A stretch of DNA of 64,000 nucleotides from Daphnia carinata (Eukaryota > Arthropoda > Branchiopoda > Diplostraca > Daphniidae), in contig NC_081335.1 of the NCBI RefSeq assembly GCF_022539665.2, positions 8,494,001 through 8,558,000 of the forward strand. Reading direction: 5' to 3'. Of the stretch, positions 45,741 to 56,555 are shown piece by piece (positions within the stretch are counted from its first letter, which is position 1; each line of letters begins with the position of its first letter). The translations under genes and the position numbers were made by a program. The notes beneath the pieces are model-generated. The model was not told where the DNA came from and searched no databases. It worked only from the letters and a program-made list of their open reading frames with translations.

Positions 45741-45814
45741 TGGCCCGTAAGAGGATCGAACTCATGACCTCCGCGTTATTAGCACGGCGCTCTAACCAAC
45801 TGAGCTAACAGGCC
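45741..45814 (-). tRNA. tRNA-Ile(AAT), acceptor variant GGCC/GGCC
   Basis: 74 nt, anticodon loop CTAATAA. Tandem with the tRNA-Ile at 45481 but with the other acceptor variant. Confidence 0.95.
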
Positions 45815-46041
45815 TTTGCACCATCGCATGTTTCTTCGCCAAATATAGATGTTATTCATGGTTTTAAACAAATATTTTTTATACGGTTGTGATTGAACGA
45901 ATCGTAAATAACAAAGTATTATACTGATGCCTCCCACAATTTTCACGTTTGCGTTTACTAACGCAGAAGCAGAGTATATCCGTAACTGAATTGTTCGTAA
46001 CAGGAAAGGAAAATCTATGATCTAAATGCATAAAAATGATT

Positions 46042-46114
46042 CGCCCAACGTGGGGCTCGAACCCACGACCCTGAGATTAAGAGTCTCATGCTCTACCGAC
46101 TGAGCTAGCCGGGC
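46042..46114 (-). tRNA. tRNA-Lys(CTT)
   Basis: 73 nt. Starts GCCCGGCTAGCTCAGTCGG, anticodon loop CTCTTAA (CTT), T-arm GTGGGTTCGAGCCCCAC, acceptor end GTTGGGC with discriminator G. Matches the animal tRNA-Lys(CTT) pattern. Confidence 0.96.
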
Positions 46115-46910
46115 TTATCGACATGTATTGTATTATCTAAAAAAACATGTTCATGTATCTGCGATAAATGGGTTTCCTGTAATCTTATGAGCTTTTTTAT
46201 TTGAGGAACGACTAAGAACTGTTTTGAATGAAAGAAATAGTTAAATGGTGTATATGTTAACTATTGAACATTGCTTAAATCAAATATTTTGTCCTTAAAT
46301 TAATTAGAACAAAAGAATGAACAAGTGAATGAATTACTTTAGAAATGAAACCAGTCTAAAAATTTTACTTCATAATATCTATAAAAGCCCTAAAATTTGA
46401 TTTTCGAATAGCCAAATATTTAAGTCCCACTATGTTCAAAGCCATGTTAGTCGTGACTGACACCATGTTTCTTCGAATATTAAAGTTTCGATTATACGGA
46501 AAACCGTTAGCTGCTGTCAGCCTACGATCTATGTAAGGCTTTCAAAACATACCCATTTTGGATAGCGGACAACTCCATTAAAATTCCCGTTTCTTAGGTG
46601 CAGCCTGGAAGATTACATGTCGAAATCTTCTTCTTTCGGTTACACCACGTTCCTAGAAAACAAAAATTTTAAAACAAAACAAAAAAAACAAAAACAAAAA
46701 CAAAAACAAAAAACAAAAATAAAATAAATAAATGGTTGCGTCACAACAACATAAAAAGTTAACGCTTTAAAACAGAATTGTCACCTATACAAACGTTATG
46801 GGTATGATTCTAAACGAGCATATAGCTCCATCCATGCATCACATACTGTTAAAATTCAAGGACGAAATATTGGAATTTAACTGGTGCGTAGCGACATTTG
46901 AAATGTGACA
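46115..46910. other. Intergenic with an A/C-rich simple repeat
   Basis: AT-rich, no gene. A run of (AAAAAC)n-like sequence lies near 46670-46730. Confidence 0.5.
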
Positions 46911-47350
46911 TCATTCATCCTCGAATAGTTTTCGGTTTTCCCAACCAAACAACCGAGGAAACAACAACTGCTCCAGCTGACTCGATCCGGTTAAAGTAGT
47001 CGACTGCATGATGGGAAATTGCTGAAGGGTTCTTTGCACTGCGGTTTCACAACTGTTTAATAAATCGTGAAACGTCGCGTTAATTCCGGGTACGACTTGT
47101 CGAATCAAATCGCCGATAGTAGCCCTTTTAGATCGATGGATAGTACAGCGCAGTCGATCATTTCATCAGTGAAGGCCACGTGTCCGACCTGTTTGCAAGC
47201 GAAATTTTAATAGTGCTGACTAATTATGTTTAATCCAATATAAATAAATTCGTGACGAGCAGGTATGTTGCAACAAGGAACCTACGTCTTATTGAAATAT
47301 TCGGATAAAAGAGCACCACAGCTGCTGTAGTCAGATGATGCGACTAGCAT
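46911..47350 (-). pseudogene. Unidentified gene remnant or unresolved short gene
   Basis: Three coding-like stretches do not join in one frame. An ATG-led block 47350-47286 (MLVASSDYSSCGALLSEYFN) ends at donor AC|GTAGGTT. After acceptor GCAAACAG (47189) one frame reads VGHVAFTDEMIDCAVLSIDL to a stop at 47105. An overlapping frame, open from about 47163, reads RSKRATIGDLIRQVVPGINA and continues to a stop at 46911. The pattern suggests a frameshifted remnant. No family recognised. Confidence 0.3.
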
Positions 47351-47556
47351 TGAACTTGAAGGGGAACTTTGCTGCTAGCGGGAGTAATGACCTTGATATT
47401 TCTTTTCTTATTCCAATCCAAGTAATCCTTTTTCAAAAAGAAGGGGAAAAACCTATCCCCTGAACGAGTGGTTTTTGTGCGTGTGTGGATGACCGTTTTG
47501 CTCTTGATGTTGTTCGGCGTGCTTCCTAGGCGCCACACAGCACCGCCTCTCTTCCA

Positions 47557-47564
47557 TATAAAAA
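47557..47564 (+). promoter_or_regulatory. TATA box of the His/Gly-rich peptide gene
   Basis: TATAAAAA in context CCATATAAAAAGGGCC, 72 bp before the ATG at 47629. It is the same eight-base box found in front of the two secreted-protein genes at 31-33 kb. Confidence 0.6.
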
Positions 47565-47628
47565 GGGCCACTCCAGTGGTAACAATGTACCATAACTTCT
47601 CCAACTTTACAACAGCCAACTGATCAAG

Positions 47629-48313
47629 ATGAGTCGTCCAAGTTTGGTTAGTTTCCATTTTTATTTTCTTCTTTTAAAGAAATTCTTTAAATTGATTTAC
47701 AATCCAATCTAGGTGTTTGTCTGTTTGCTGTTGGTGGCTGTACTGGCCATTATGACTGTTGAAGCTGAAGAACGTGAAAAACGCTCGCCCCTTTTGGGCC
47801 TCCTTCTCGCTAAAAAGCTTTTGCACGGAGGAGGTAAGTTGGTCCATCGTAGAAGGCTGATTTCAGATGAAAATTAATTATGATTTAACTTTTTAGGTCA
47901 TCATCACCATCATTATGGGGGTCATCACCATCATCACAGAGGATATGGATATGGCGGTCACGGGCACGGCTATGGCGGGTAAGTTTTAAACTTTGCCTTT
48001 TCATAGTCACTGTGGGGCATTTGAAGTTTTATTGCTACTAAAATGTCTAATATAGCTATAAACAAAGGGCTGGGTGGTAACTTGCATAATCCTAATATCG
48101 TAGAATTTACCTGAACTAAAACAACAATAGCTTCCCACGTCTGGCTACCTAAGTTGTCAAGCTTAGATTATTACCCAACATTCCTCCCCTTAAGGCTTAG
48201 TTGTTTGCTTTAAAAAATATTCTTTGTTACTCAACCGTTGGAAGGCGTTGGACTAATTTTTTGCGTTTTCATTTGATTTGGCAAATAGCCATCACGGGCA
48301 TTATTACGGTTGA
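47629..48313 (+). CDS. His/Gly/Tyr-rich small secreted peptide, 81 aa
   Basis: Four exons (47629-47646, 47713-47833, 47897-47978, 48289-48313). The start MSRPSLVFVCLLLVAVLAIM gives a signal peptide ending near VEAEE. A short acidic pro-segment leads to EREKR, a dibasic cleavage site, then SPLLGLLLAKKLLHGGGHHH and a His/Gly/Tyr-rich end with two His clusters. Such sequences bind Zn or Cu in histidine-rich antimicrobial peptides and in cuticular proteins; which applies here is not known. The last coding exon has only 25 bases. Too short per exon to appear as one long frame. Confidence 0.72.
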
Positions 48314-48893
48314 GCGGGCCAGCCATTTCATCTTGTACATCGATTTCGATAAAAAGACGAACTGCTTGAACAACACGCAGGAATTTCAATTTGCTTCACA
48401 TGGACGCATGTCTACATCCAACTTGTCCAGTTATTTGTTATTCAAGTTCAAAACGTAATTTCTTCTATTGACTGTATTTTTAAAAATGCTACCCTATGTC
48501 CCGAGCCTATGATGAGTACTATAATCTATTTATCTTTCGTTATGCAATTGTTTCTGAATTACAAACACATCAGCCGAAACTCTGTATCTATTAGTTGCTG
48601 GTACATTGGTCCAAGTACCTTACATAACAACAGAAACCATTTAAAAATAGTTTGTCTTAATATTAAGTTCATTTTATTCGACAGTACCCGCAACTGTTTG
48701 AAATGATTTTACAATAGCTGATAAACAAGGTGTGTCTGTACGCGCCCCCTTCGACATTGCTGTGCGATAGGAGAAGGTACACATGCAAGTTTTGCCTTGT
48801 TATCTCATCGTCCTCAAAGACATGAATACTTTGAACTGCGATGAATGTCGATTTTTAGCTCGACATGGTACAGTTGGAAACGCATCAATTAAC
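48314..48893. other. Intergenic upstream of the first sulfotransferase
   Basis: No gene seen. The 48783-48893 stretch is open in the same frame as the sulfotransferase start but looks like leader sequence. Confidence 0.45.
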
Positions 48894-50458
48894 ATGGCGG
48901 CGGTTGGAGCAGAAGGCGCTAAACGGAGGCCATCGAAATCGGTGCACAGAATCAAATTTGATGTGATTGCTCACTCGAAACTGGGCCCGTACAGTGATCA
49001 TTTCCCCACTACGCTGGAGGTGTTGTACGGAGCGATCCGGGCGGATTCATCATGTCCCAAGAATTTGGCCGCAACGCTCACGAATTCTTTTATTTCCAGC
49101 CGAGAAAAGATGATGTCTGGATTTTAACATTTCCAAAATGTGGTAATTTGTATTTATTCTTTGTCTTTTATTCGCACAAATAATTAACATGTGCTTATTT
49201 TGGAATGTCTAAAGGAACAACGTGGACAGAAGAGCTCGTGTGGATGGTGGTCAACAATTGCAATGCGGAAGTGGCAAGGAATAATCCACTCTTCATCCGG
49301 TGTCCATTTCTCGAGTCAGTTTGATTCACTGCAATATTTCCACAATGTTGTATGTCTTTAAAACGGTAAATGTACTTAAATCATAGCTCAAAAAAAAATT
49401 GTTCTTTTCACGATCAAATAAAGGGCGTCTCGCATAGCGTCGTTGCAGTCGGCTCCGCCGGAAGTGCACCTGATGGTACCGAAAGTGGAAGTGATTGAGA
49501 AAAGTCCGTCGCCTCGGGTCATCAAGAGCCATTTGCCTTTCAGTTTACTGCATCCTCAGTTACTTGAAACCTCTAAAGTACGTAACTGCATTTACGATTT
49601 ATTATGTTTCACAATTCTAAATGCATTTAAATTTAGGTTGTATACGTCGTGAGGAATCCAAAGGATGTCATCGTGTCTTATTTTTACCACCACAAATTAT
49701 TTCACAGACACGGTTTCCTCGGAGATGCTGATCTCTTTGCTGAGTACTTTATGAACGATGAAGGTATTTGAAAGGCTAGGTTAGGAATTTGTAGCAACCT
49801 TGATTAAATCTAAAAAACGCTTATTTATTTAAACACGTTTAATTTTTAACTTCCTAGTTTATTATTCTCCATTTTTCCCTCACGTTTTGGACGCCTGGTC
49901 TAAACGCAATCATCCCAATATGCTTATCTTGTTCTACGGAGACCTGAGAAAGGTAAATTATATTTTTTATTGTTCGCTATTGCGTAAAGAACAATTTCTT
50001 TAAGATCTTTTGCAGTTAAAACTTTGCATTTTCCTCAAAAAAATTCAAGAAAAGTCTCTTAAAATTTAATTTTTTCGATGCGTCGGTGTCTAGAATGTGC
50101 GTGAAGGAGTGATTGAGATTGCCAGGTTTCTGAAGAAACCATTGACCGAGAGACAACTGACTGGTTTGTGCCAATATCTGGACTTGGATAGCTTTGCTAA
50201 TAACGAGTTAACCAATTTCGAGGTAATGGCAAAAGGAATGGGTCTGATTAAACCAGAGCAAGACAACCCTCGTAAGAATGATTTACGTTTATTGCACGCT
50301 TCCATAATGTTACAATAATTGCTATGGTAGGTAACAACATACCAGAAAATCACGAGAAAGTTTTCAGTCCGGAAATGAATCGCCGTATTGATGAATGGAT
50401 AGAAAGGAACTTGAAAGAAACGGATTTACGCTTTGCGAATGAGCAGAATCTTGTATAA
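48894..50458 (+). CDS. Cytosolic sulfotransferase (SULT1-like), copy 1, with a one-base frameshift
   Basis: Seven exons: 48894-49142, 49215-49314, 49424-49577, 49637-49763, 49858-49952, 50094-50271, 50331-50458. The exon pattern matches copy 2, but the total (1031 nt) is not a multiple of three. The fault lies in exon 1: one frame runs MAAVGAEGAKRRPSKSVHRI to YSDHFP, the sulfotransferase frame continues HYAGGVVRSDPGGF, and the switch falls at the C run 49004-49007. One more C would restore a 343-aa frame. SULT motifs are intact: TFPKCGTTW (5'-PSB loop), PSPRVIKSHLPF and YVVRNPKDVIVSYFYH (3'-PB). PAPS-dependent sulfation of small alcohols or phenols is the family function; the terminal GxxGxWK dimer region is altered. 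Confidence 0.8.
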
Positions 50459-50805
50459 TTACTTTTCACGCTCGAATTGCGTTTCTGTAAGTTTAAACCC
50501 TTGGTCAAATAAATTTGACTCAAGTGATTTATGCCTTGATACAAGTCTCAGGCACTAACCACATTTGATAGCCAGTTATTGATTGAAAGCCCTGTTGTGC
50601 AGCTTGTTTTTCAACGTTTCAAATGCGTTTGTCGATAAGAAAACGTTAAAAAAAGATTGCCTCTTATCTTAAGTTCAATTTTTTACATTACTGTATAAAG
50701 ATGTTTCTACTTGACGTGTTTGGAAAATCTAAATAACAAGTGTCACTCAAGCCTGTGATTTTACAGTACTGTTTGTAACGTTAAGTGCAAACATCCGTTT
50801 TCACG
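50459..50805. other. Spacer between tandem sulfotransferases
   Basis: 347 bp AT-rich sequence with AATAAA at about 50507. No other feature seen. Confidence 0.5.
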
Positions 50806-52322
50806 ATGGGTTCAAAAATGGCTGAAGAAAAAGAGAAAATTACCGACCAGTCAAGCAATGTGGAATTTAAATTTCAGTTTCATTCGATGCCGGATACGAA
50901 AATTCCTCCATTTACCGAACATTTCCGTTTTCCCGGAGGCTTGGCCCGATGCGAACCCGGAGGTTTCGTACTCACTGAGGAATTTGGCCGACACGCACAC
51001 GAAATTGTTAATTTCAAGCCAAGGAAAGACGACGTGTGGGTAGTTACCTTCCCCAAATGTGGTAATATAACATTTTATTCGTGATAAAATATTTCTAGTT
51101 GATTTTTGTTTATTTTCAAAAGGAACAACTTGGACCCAGGAAATGGTGTGGATGTTGTTAAACGATTGCAATACAGAGCTCGCCAAAACGACGCCACTTA
51201 CCATTCGGGCTCCTTTTCTCGAGTATGCATAACTCTCATTTTAAATGTCAACGGATTTTATCGTGCATTTAACTCAATGCAGGTCAAGTCATTTCGAGAA
51301 AATGGAATCTGCACCGCCAGGATTAGCTGACTTAATGCCATCGTTGGACGTCATCGATAAAATGCCTTCCCCTCGCGTCATAAAAAGCCATTTGCCTTTC
51401 TATTTGCTTCCACCCAATTTGCTCGACACATGCAAGGTACTTTTTTCCATCACTGCCTGATGTCAGGTTTGACGTGCAGACAAATAGCTTTCATTCAATT
51501 CAAGGACATTCACCTCACGTCTTTGTTGCTATAAAATTCGCAGAAAATGCATAAAAAATAATTGAAAAATAGGTGGTGTATGTTGCTCGAAACCCGAAGG
51601 ACGTCATGGTTTCGTATTACCATCACCACAAGCTGCTGAAAATGCCAAGTTACAGCGGTGATTTTGAAACCTTTGTCAACTACTTCATGAATGATCATTG
51701 TACGATTTCCATTTCCTAATTTTTTGCTTTTGTTTAAACTTGACTGATTGTTGATGTTGAAATATTTGCAGTGGTATTTTTGCCCTACTTCCCACACATT
51801 TTAGATGCTTGGGCAAAGCGAATTCATCCAAATTTGCTTTTCCTGTTCTATGAGGATATGAAAAAGGTAGGTCAGTTGTTTAATTACCCATGCAGAGTTT
51901 AATGGCTTATTCTTAAAAACATTTCCTAAATAGGATCTACGTGGGGAAGTTGAAAAAGTGGCACAATTTCTGGATAAGCCACTTAGCGAAGCTAAAATAA
52001 CTCTACTTTTGGAACATCTGAAATTTGATAACTTATCCAAGAACGAGTCTGTCAATTTTAAACCGGCAAAAGATTTGGGTTATATGAATGACGATGGTTC
52101 CTTTATCCGAAAAGGTATGTATTGCTCTTGTTTAATTGACAAACTTTAATGCGTTAAATTTTTAAAATGAAAATAATTTATTTTAAATGACAAACAGGTA
52201 AAACAGGAGATTGGAAGAATCATTTGAGTCCAGAGTTAAATCGTCGCGTTGAAGCATGGATAGAAGCAAATTTGGCCGACACTGATTTAAGATTCGTCAT
52301 GGAACTGGAACAGCAAGATTAA
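50806..52322 (+). CDS. Cytosolic sulfotransferase (SULT1-like), copy 2
   Basis: Seven exons (50806-51061, 51123-51222, 51283-51436, 51573-51699, 51772-51866, 51934-52114, 52198-52322) join to 345 aa with no frame fault. Starts MGSKMAEEKEKITDQSSNVE. 5'-PAPS loop TFPKCGTTW, central PSPRVIKSHLPFYLLPP, 3'-phosphate binding YVARNPKDVMVSYYHH, and near the end RKGKTGDWKNHLSPE, the usual GxxGxWK PAPS/dimer motif. Animal SULT1 enzymes are about 295 aa; the extra length is mostly an N-terminal extension before PPFTEHFRFPGG. Predicted cytosolic detoxification or hormone-type sulfation. AATAAA follows within 15 bp. Confidence 0.94.
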
Positions 52323-52876
52323 ATTTTCATGAAATAAAATTTCTGTGATTTCAACGTTCTACGTAAGATGTCACGCAGTGGATACTGCACTTGTCACATT
52401 CATGAAAGAAACGAAGAACGTCGTAATAATTAAGAGATGGAGCACCATAAATGATGTAGCATTACTCAGTAATAGTGATTGGACATTATGGGTTTAGTTT
52501 GCCATATTTTTTCCCCTGGCAACTGCATGTCTGGTAAACAAGTACGACAGATTGCTTACGTGCATACATCCGTTCAGTTGCTGTGTGTGAGGCGTTTTCC
52601 AACAGATGTTTTGTCTATTCGGACAACTACTCGGACAACTACTCTGTCTACTAGGATAACTGTTTCATTAACACATAGCAGAAAGTGGGGTATTGAAAAT
52701 ATTACCACATGTGGATGCTTCGTGCCCGGAACTGAAAAACATATTTATTCGGCAACTGCCAACTATTTTTCATTTAAAATTAAGCATTGGAAAGCTGAGC
52801 AATCTCATTTCATATTTGGTCTTCTCAGTGCAAATACTGATCCTGTCAGGTTAAAGCAGTTAGTAGAATCATCAAA
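52323..52876. other. Intergenic upstream of the DUF4874/DUF4832 gene
   Basis: A 139-codon frame (52479-52898) overlaps the next gene's first exon in another frame and looks like chance. A small direct repeat (TCGGACAACTAC, twice) lies at about 52618-52640. Confidence 0.45.
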
Positions 52877-54685
52877 ATGGATTACTCTCTCGGTTTAATG
52901 AAAGTGACAATCCTTTGTGTTTTGGCAGGTATGGCAATTTATTCTGTTGCTATGTGTAAATATTTGTTAAAAGTATAAATGTATTGCAGGGCAAGTGGTA
53001 GGGCTCCGCAGAGGAAATTTTGTCACTTTTACAGCCATGAAAGGTAAATGCCTCCCTTAAAAAATCAGATAATTTTTTATTAAGCATGCTGTTTCACATC
53101 AAAGATACGCACGTCTTGGCCAATCCCGAAAAAGGGTTCTATCACGGTTACGAGACTTATTTTTCCAAGTTTCAAGCAATGAGTCTTTCTACCTTACGAC
53201 AATGGTGGACTAACGATAATGTGACCCTCGTCCACAACAATTACGTCTTGGACACGTTTGTTACGACCAATGTAACCTCCACCCTTTTAACAACTCTGAC
53301 CAACGATTTCACGACCCTGCGTTCGGCTGGACTGAAAAGCGTCGTTCGCTTTAGTTATACTTTAACCAGCGGTAACATGAACGACGCAGTTCTTAGTCAA
53401 CTGCTTAACCACATCGACCAGCTGAAACCGTTTTTTCAGGTAAAAAAATATTGTTATAGTTACGGAATAAAGTGTACGACATGGGGAATGTGGAACTGGC
53501 TAAACCACAATTTTAATATGTTCGTGTTGATTACAGGCAAATGGTGATGTCATCGCCACAGTTCAGGCAGGTTTCGTTGGCACTTGGGGTGAATGGTATT
53601 ATTCCAAAAATTATGCTACTCCGATGGATGGCGGGGCATGGTACGCTCCTACCGCTGCCCAACAGACAAATCGAAATACGATATTAAGAGCTTTACTGAA
53701 AGCAGTTCCGACTAGTCGGATGGTACAACTCCGCACTCCTTCCTACAAACAGGTATATGCTTATCATCATCAACTACAAATACGATAAAAAAAATGAAGT
53801 AATGTAATTGTAATTGAAGGCATTCTGTGGTACGGCTAATCTGGCCACGTCTAGAGCATTCAAAGCCTCAAATATGTGCGCAAGAATAGGTATACATAAC
53901 GACTGCTTCATGGCATCCTACCAAGACCAAGGCACATTTAAAACTGATGCACAAAGAACGTGGCTAACCAACGAGGGCCGTTATGCTATTGTTGGCGGAG
54001 AATCATGCGAATCAAACAGTCAAACCGGGTGCGCCGGTGGTGTGGATCAAATTACTAAACAAAGATTTAGTTACCTTAACGTCGAGTACCACCCAACCGT
54101 AATGCTTCTTAAATTTACGTTTCAACGAATTCTTGTTGACTTTTTGTGTCATTTAATCTCAAGGTAATCCAAGGCTGGAAAACATCGGGCTGCTATAATC
54201 AGATTGCCAATTTAATGGGCTATCGTTTTGAGTTGATAAACGGAACCTTTCCATCAACGATTATCAGAGGGCAGGCTTACTCTGCCACGCTTAATCTCAA
54301 AAACACTGGAGTAGCGCCACTTTACAATCCTCGCCCTGTTCAAGTTTGCATCTGAATTAGATTATGTTCACCCTTCTCAATATTTCACTGTTTTCTGAAT
54401 TATACCCAGGTTATTCTGAGAAACAAAGCGACCCAGGCTTTGACAACTTTCGCCCAGCCTATCAACCCTCGCACCTGGTCTCCAGGTTTATCAGTGACCA
54501 TCTCCTTGTCATTCAATTTGCCATCCACACAAGCCGTGGGATCTTATGATGTTATTTTGAATCTCCCGGACGCCTCTTCGTCTCTGTCGAGCAATCCGAA
54601 GTATCGCATACTGTTTTCCAACACGAATGGTGTGCAGGAAGCTACGACCCGTTTTAACATTATTAGTCAGCTGACTGTGCAATAG
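52877..54685 (+). CDS. Secreted DUF4874/DUF4832-family protein
   Basis: Seven exons (52877-52928, 52990-53043, 53105-53439, 53537-53752, 53820-54098, 54164-54343, 54410-54685) give 463 aa. The start MDYSLGLMKVTILCVLAG acts as a signal peptide. DUF4874-like half: ANPEKGFYHGYETYFSKF, LRSAGLKSVVRFSYTL, VIATVQAGFVGTWGEWYYS. DUF4832-like half: MCARIGIHNDCFMAS, YAIVGGESC, YLNVEYHP, and a C-terminal beta-sandwich-like end (ATLNLKNTGVAPLYNPRPV). Glu/Trp-rich TWGEW and HNDCF recall a TIM-barrel glycosidase site, but no enzymatic function is established to my knowledge. The family is mainly known from bacteria and fungi. Seven exons and a signal peptide show it is a settled host gene, not contamination. 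Confidence 0.82.
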
Positions 54686-56087
54686 CACAATTAGAAGTCG
54701 TATTGCGGATGCTTTATTTCTGCAATCTTACAGTAAAAGGGAGCCTTGGATCTGAAGAAATATCCTTGTTTGGCAAAAATTTCCATAAACTGCTTTATGG
54801 CTAGTGAAGTAATTAGATATTTTAGGGTTGAATTAGTCATTTTCTTTTTTCTTGTTACATGACACGGTTATCCAGATTATCAATACACCAAATCAGCATT
54901 CAACTTGGCTGCCTTGGTGAGCTATTAGCATAAGAAGGACTAAATTGTTTCTAGTTTGCCATAGGTCCTGATTCACAGAAATCTTAATGTTCATTATTAT
55001 TGGTAAATCAGCTGAATGAACCAGACAACAGAAATGGGGATATGTTCAAATGCAGCCATTGCTAAACAGGAATAATAATTTTCACCATTACAAGAAAAAT
55101 GTTTTAAAGGTATTGGCCTTACATTTTTACTAAAACAGCTGCAAATTAGATCAGTTGGTTGGAGCACAGTGTTTACGACTCAGAGGACACGAGTTCGATT
55201 CACTTGCCTCATATAAATATTTATTAATTCGGATTAAAATCCACAGAATTGAACAACACACCATCGTCTGCTATGCCTGTAATGGCGGACATAACGTCAC
55301 ATTCTTTGCTCTGTTAATTTTGTGCATTTTGTCGTTGTTTTTGAGCGTTTCCAGCCCCAAGTAAGTTGAAAATTACCATAACTAAATGGCTAGCATTATT
55401 TTTTAGTATCATATAGTTATAAATAATTTGATAACAGCTTGTTAACAAGCCTTAGTAAAGTTGGGCGTAGATTGCAACCAAGAAAAAGTGCTCATGTTCT
55501 TGTGAAATTTAATATTTAGTTTCAGTTTTGATTTAAACGTCTGTTTACTCTTTTTCAGAGCATAGAAGACTAAGTATAAATGTTTAATCATTTGACCATG
55601 GAAGCTTGGCTTTCAAATGAGTCCCACACAACAGATTTTCAATTGACTCGATAGGATTTTATTGGCTATTTTCACAAGCTCACTGGGTTTTCTCTTATTA
55701 TTTAAGATATATGATAGTTGTGCATTCACATTGAGAAGGTCTAAAGCAATCTGTAGTATTTTTCATCTTTTAATTCCCTGTATGTCTTATTCGCAGTAGA
55801 CTTTCTCTGTAGACTTTCAAAATCTTTATTCAATCAGCAAAGCTCATGATCTTGCGTGTAACTTTATCAGTGATGGTTATCATGATTATGCCCTTGTTCT
55901 TTCATCTAATTAATTTCTTTTTTTAAATACAGATTGGTAATGAAAAAGAAATGAGTCCTGTTCTCCATCTCATTTTCTCCTCATCGTCACAAACCTGATC
56001 GTCTCTGCCTCACTCATCGCTTCGCCGCCTTCTCATTCGCCGTCTTTACCTCGCCGTCTTCGTCTTCGCTGTCCTCTCCTTCACCGT
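54686..56087. other. Intergenic; tRNA-derived pseudogene inside
   Basis: AT-rich sequence without protein genes. Contains the tRNA-like remnant at 55141-55211. From about 55940 a C/T-rich stretch leads into the minisatellite. Confidence 0.5.
55141..55211 (+). pseudogene. tRNA-Ile-like pseudogene or tRNA-derived SINE head
   Basis: Keeps an A-box-like TAGATCAGTTGG and B-box-like GAGTTCGATTC at tRNA spacing. Aligned without gaps to tRNA-Ile(AAT) it shares TTAGxTCAGTTGGTTxGAGC and GAGTTCGAT, but the anticodon arm is broken (GTGTTTACGACTC). Only GCAA/TTGC of the acceptor still pairs. Confidence 0.65.
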
Positions 56088-56374
56088 CTTCGCCTCGCCG
56101 TCTTCGCCTCGCCGTCTTCGCCTTCATCGTCTTCGCCTCGCCGTCTTCGCCTCGCCGTCTTCGCCTTCATCGTCTTCGCCTCGCCGTCTTCGCCTTCATC
56201 GTCTTCGCCTCGCCGTCTTCGCCTTCATCGTCTTCGCCTCGCCGTCTTCGCCTTCATCGTCTTCGCCTCGCCGTCTTCGCCTTCATCGTCTTCGCCTCGC
56301 CGTCTTCGCCTCGCCGTCTTCGCCTCGCCGTCTTCGCCTCGCCGTCTTCGCCTTCATCGTCTTCGCCTCGCCGT
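56088..56374. repeat. Two-unit minisatellite, 20 copies
   Basis: Twenty gap-free units of two types: A, CTTCGCCTCGCCGT (14 nt, 13 copies), and B, CTTCGCCTTCATCGT (15 nt, 7 copies). The order is AABAABABABABABAAAABA, totalling 287 bp. Degenerate units flank it on both sides (about 56020-56087 and 56375-56395). Confidence 0.92.
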
Positions 56375-56555
56375 CTTCGTCTTCGCCATCGCCGTCGTTT
56401 CTTGGCTGTCTTCGCTTTACCGTTTTTGCCTTACCGTCATCGAGCTAATGATCTTTGCTGCATCGTCTTTGGTCGCCCTGGTCTTCTCCTCATCCCCGTC
56501 AGCGTAGAGCCGTGCGTTTTTGGTATAGTTTTTTGTTTTGTACTGTCGTGTAGAG

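Noticed and set aside
56088-56374. CRISPR-like array
   Set aside because: Units are directly adjacent without unique spacers, and the genome is eukaryotic; it is a minisatellite.
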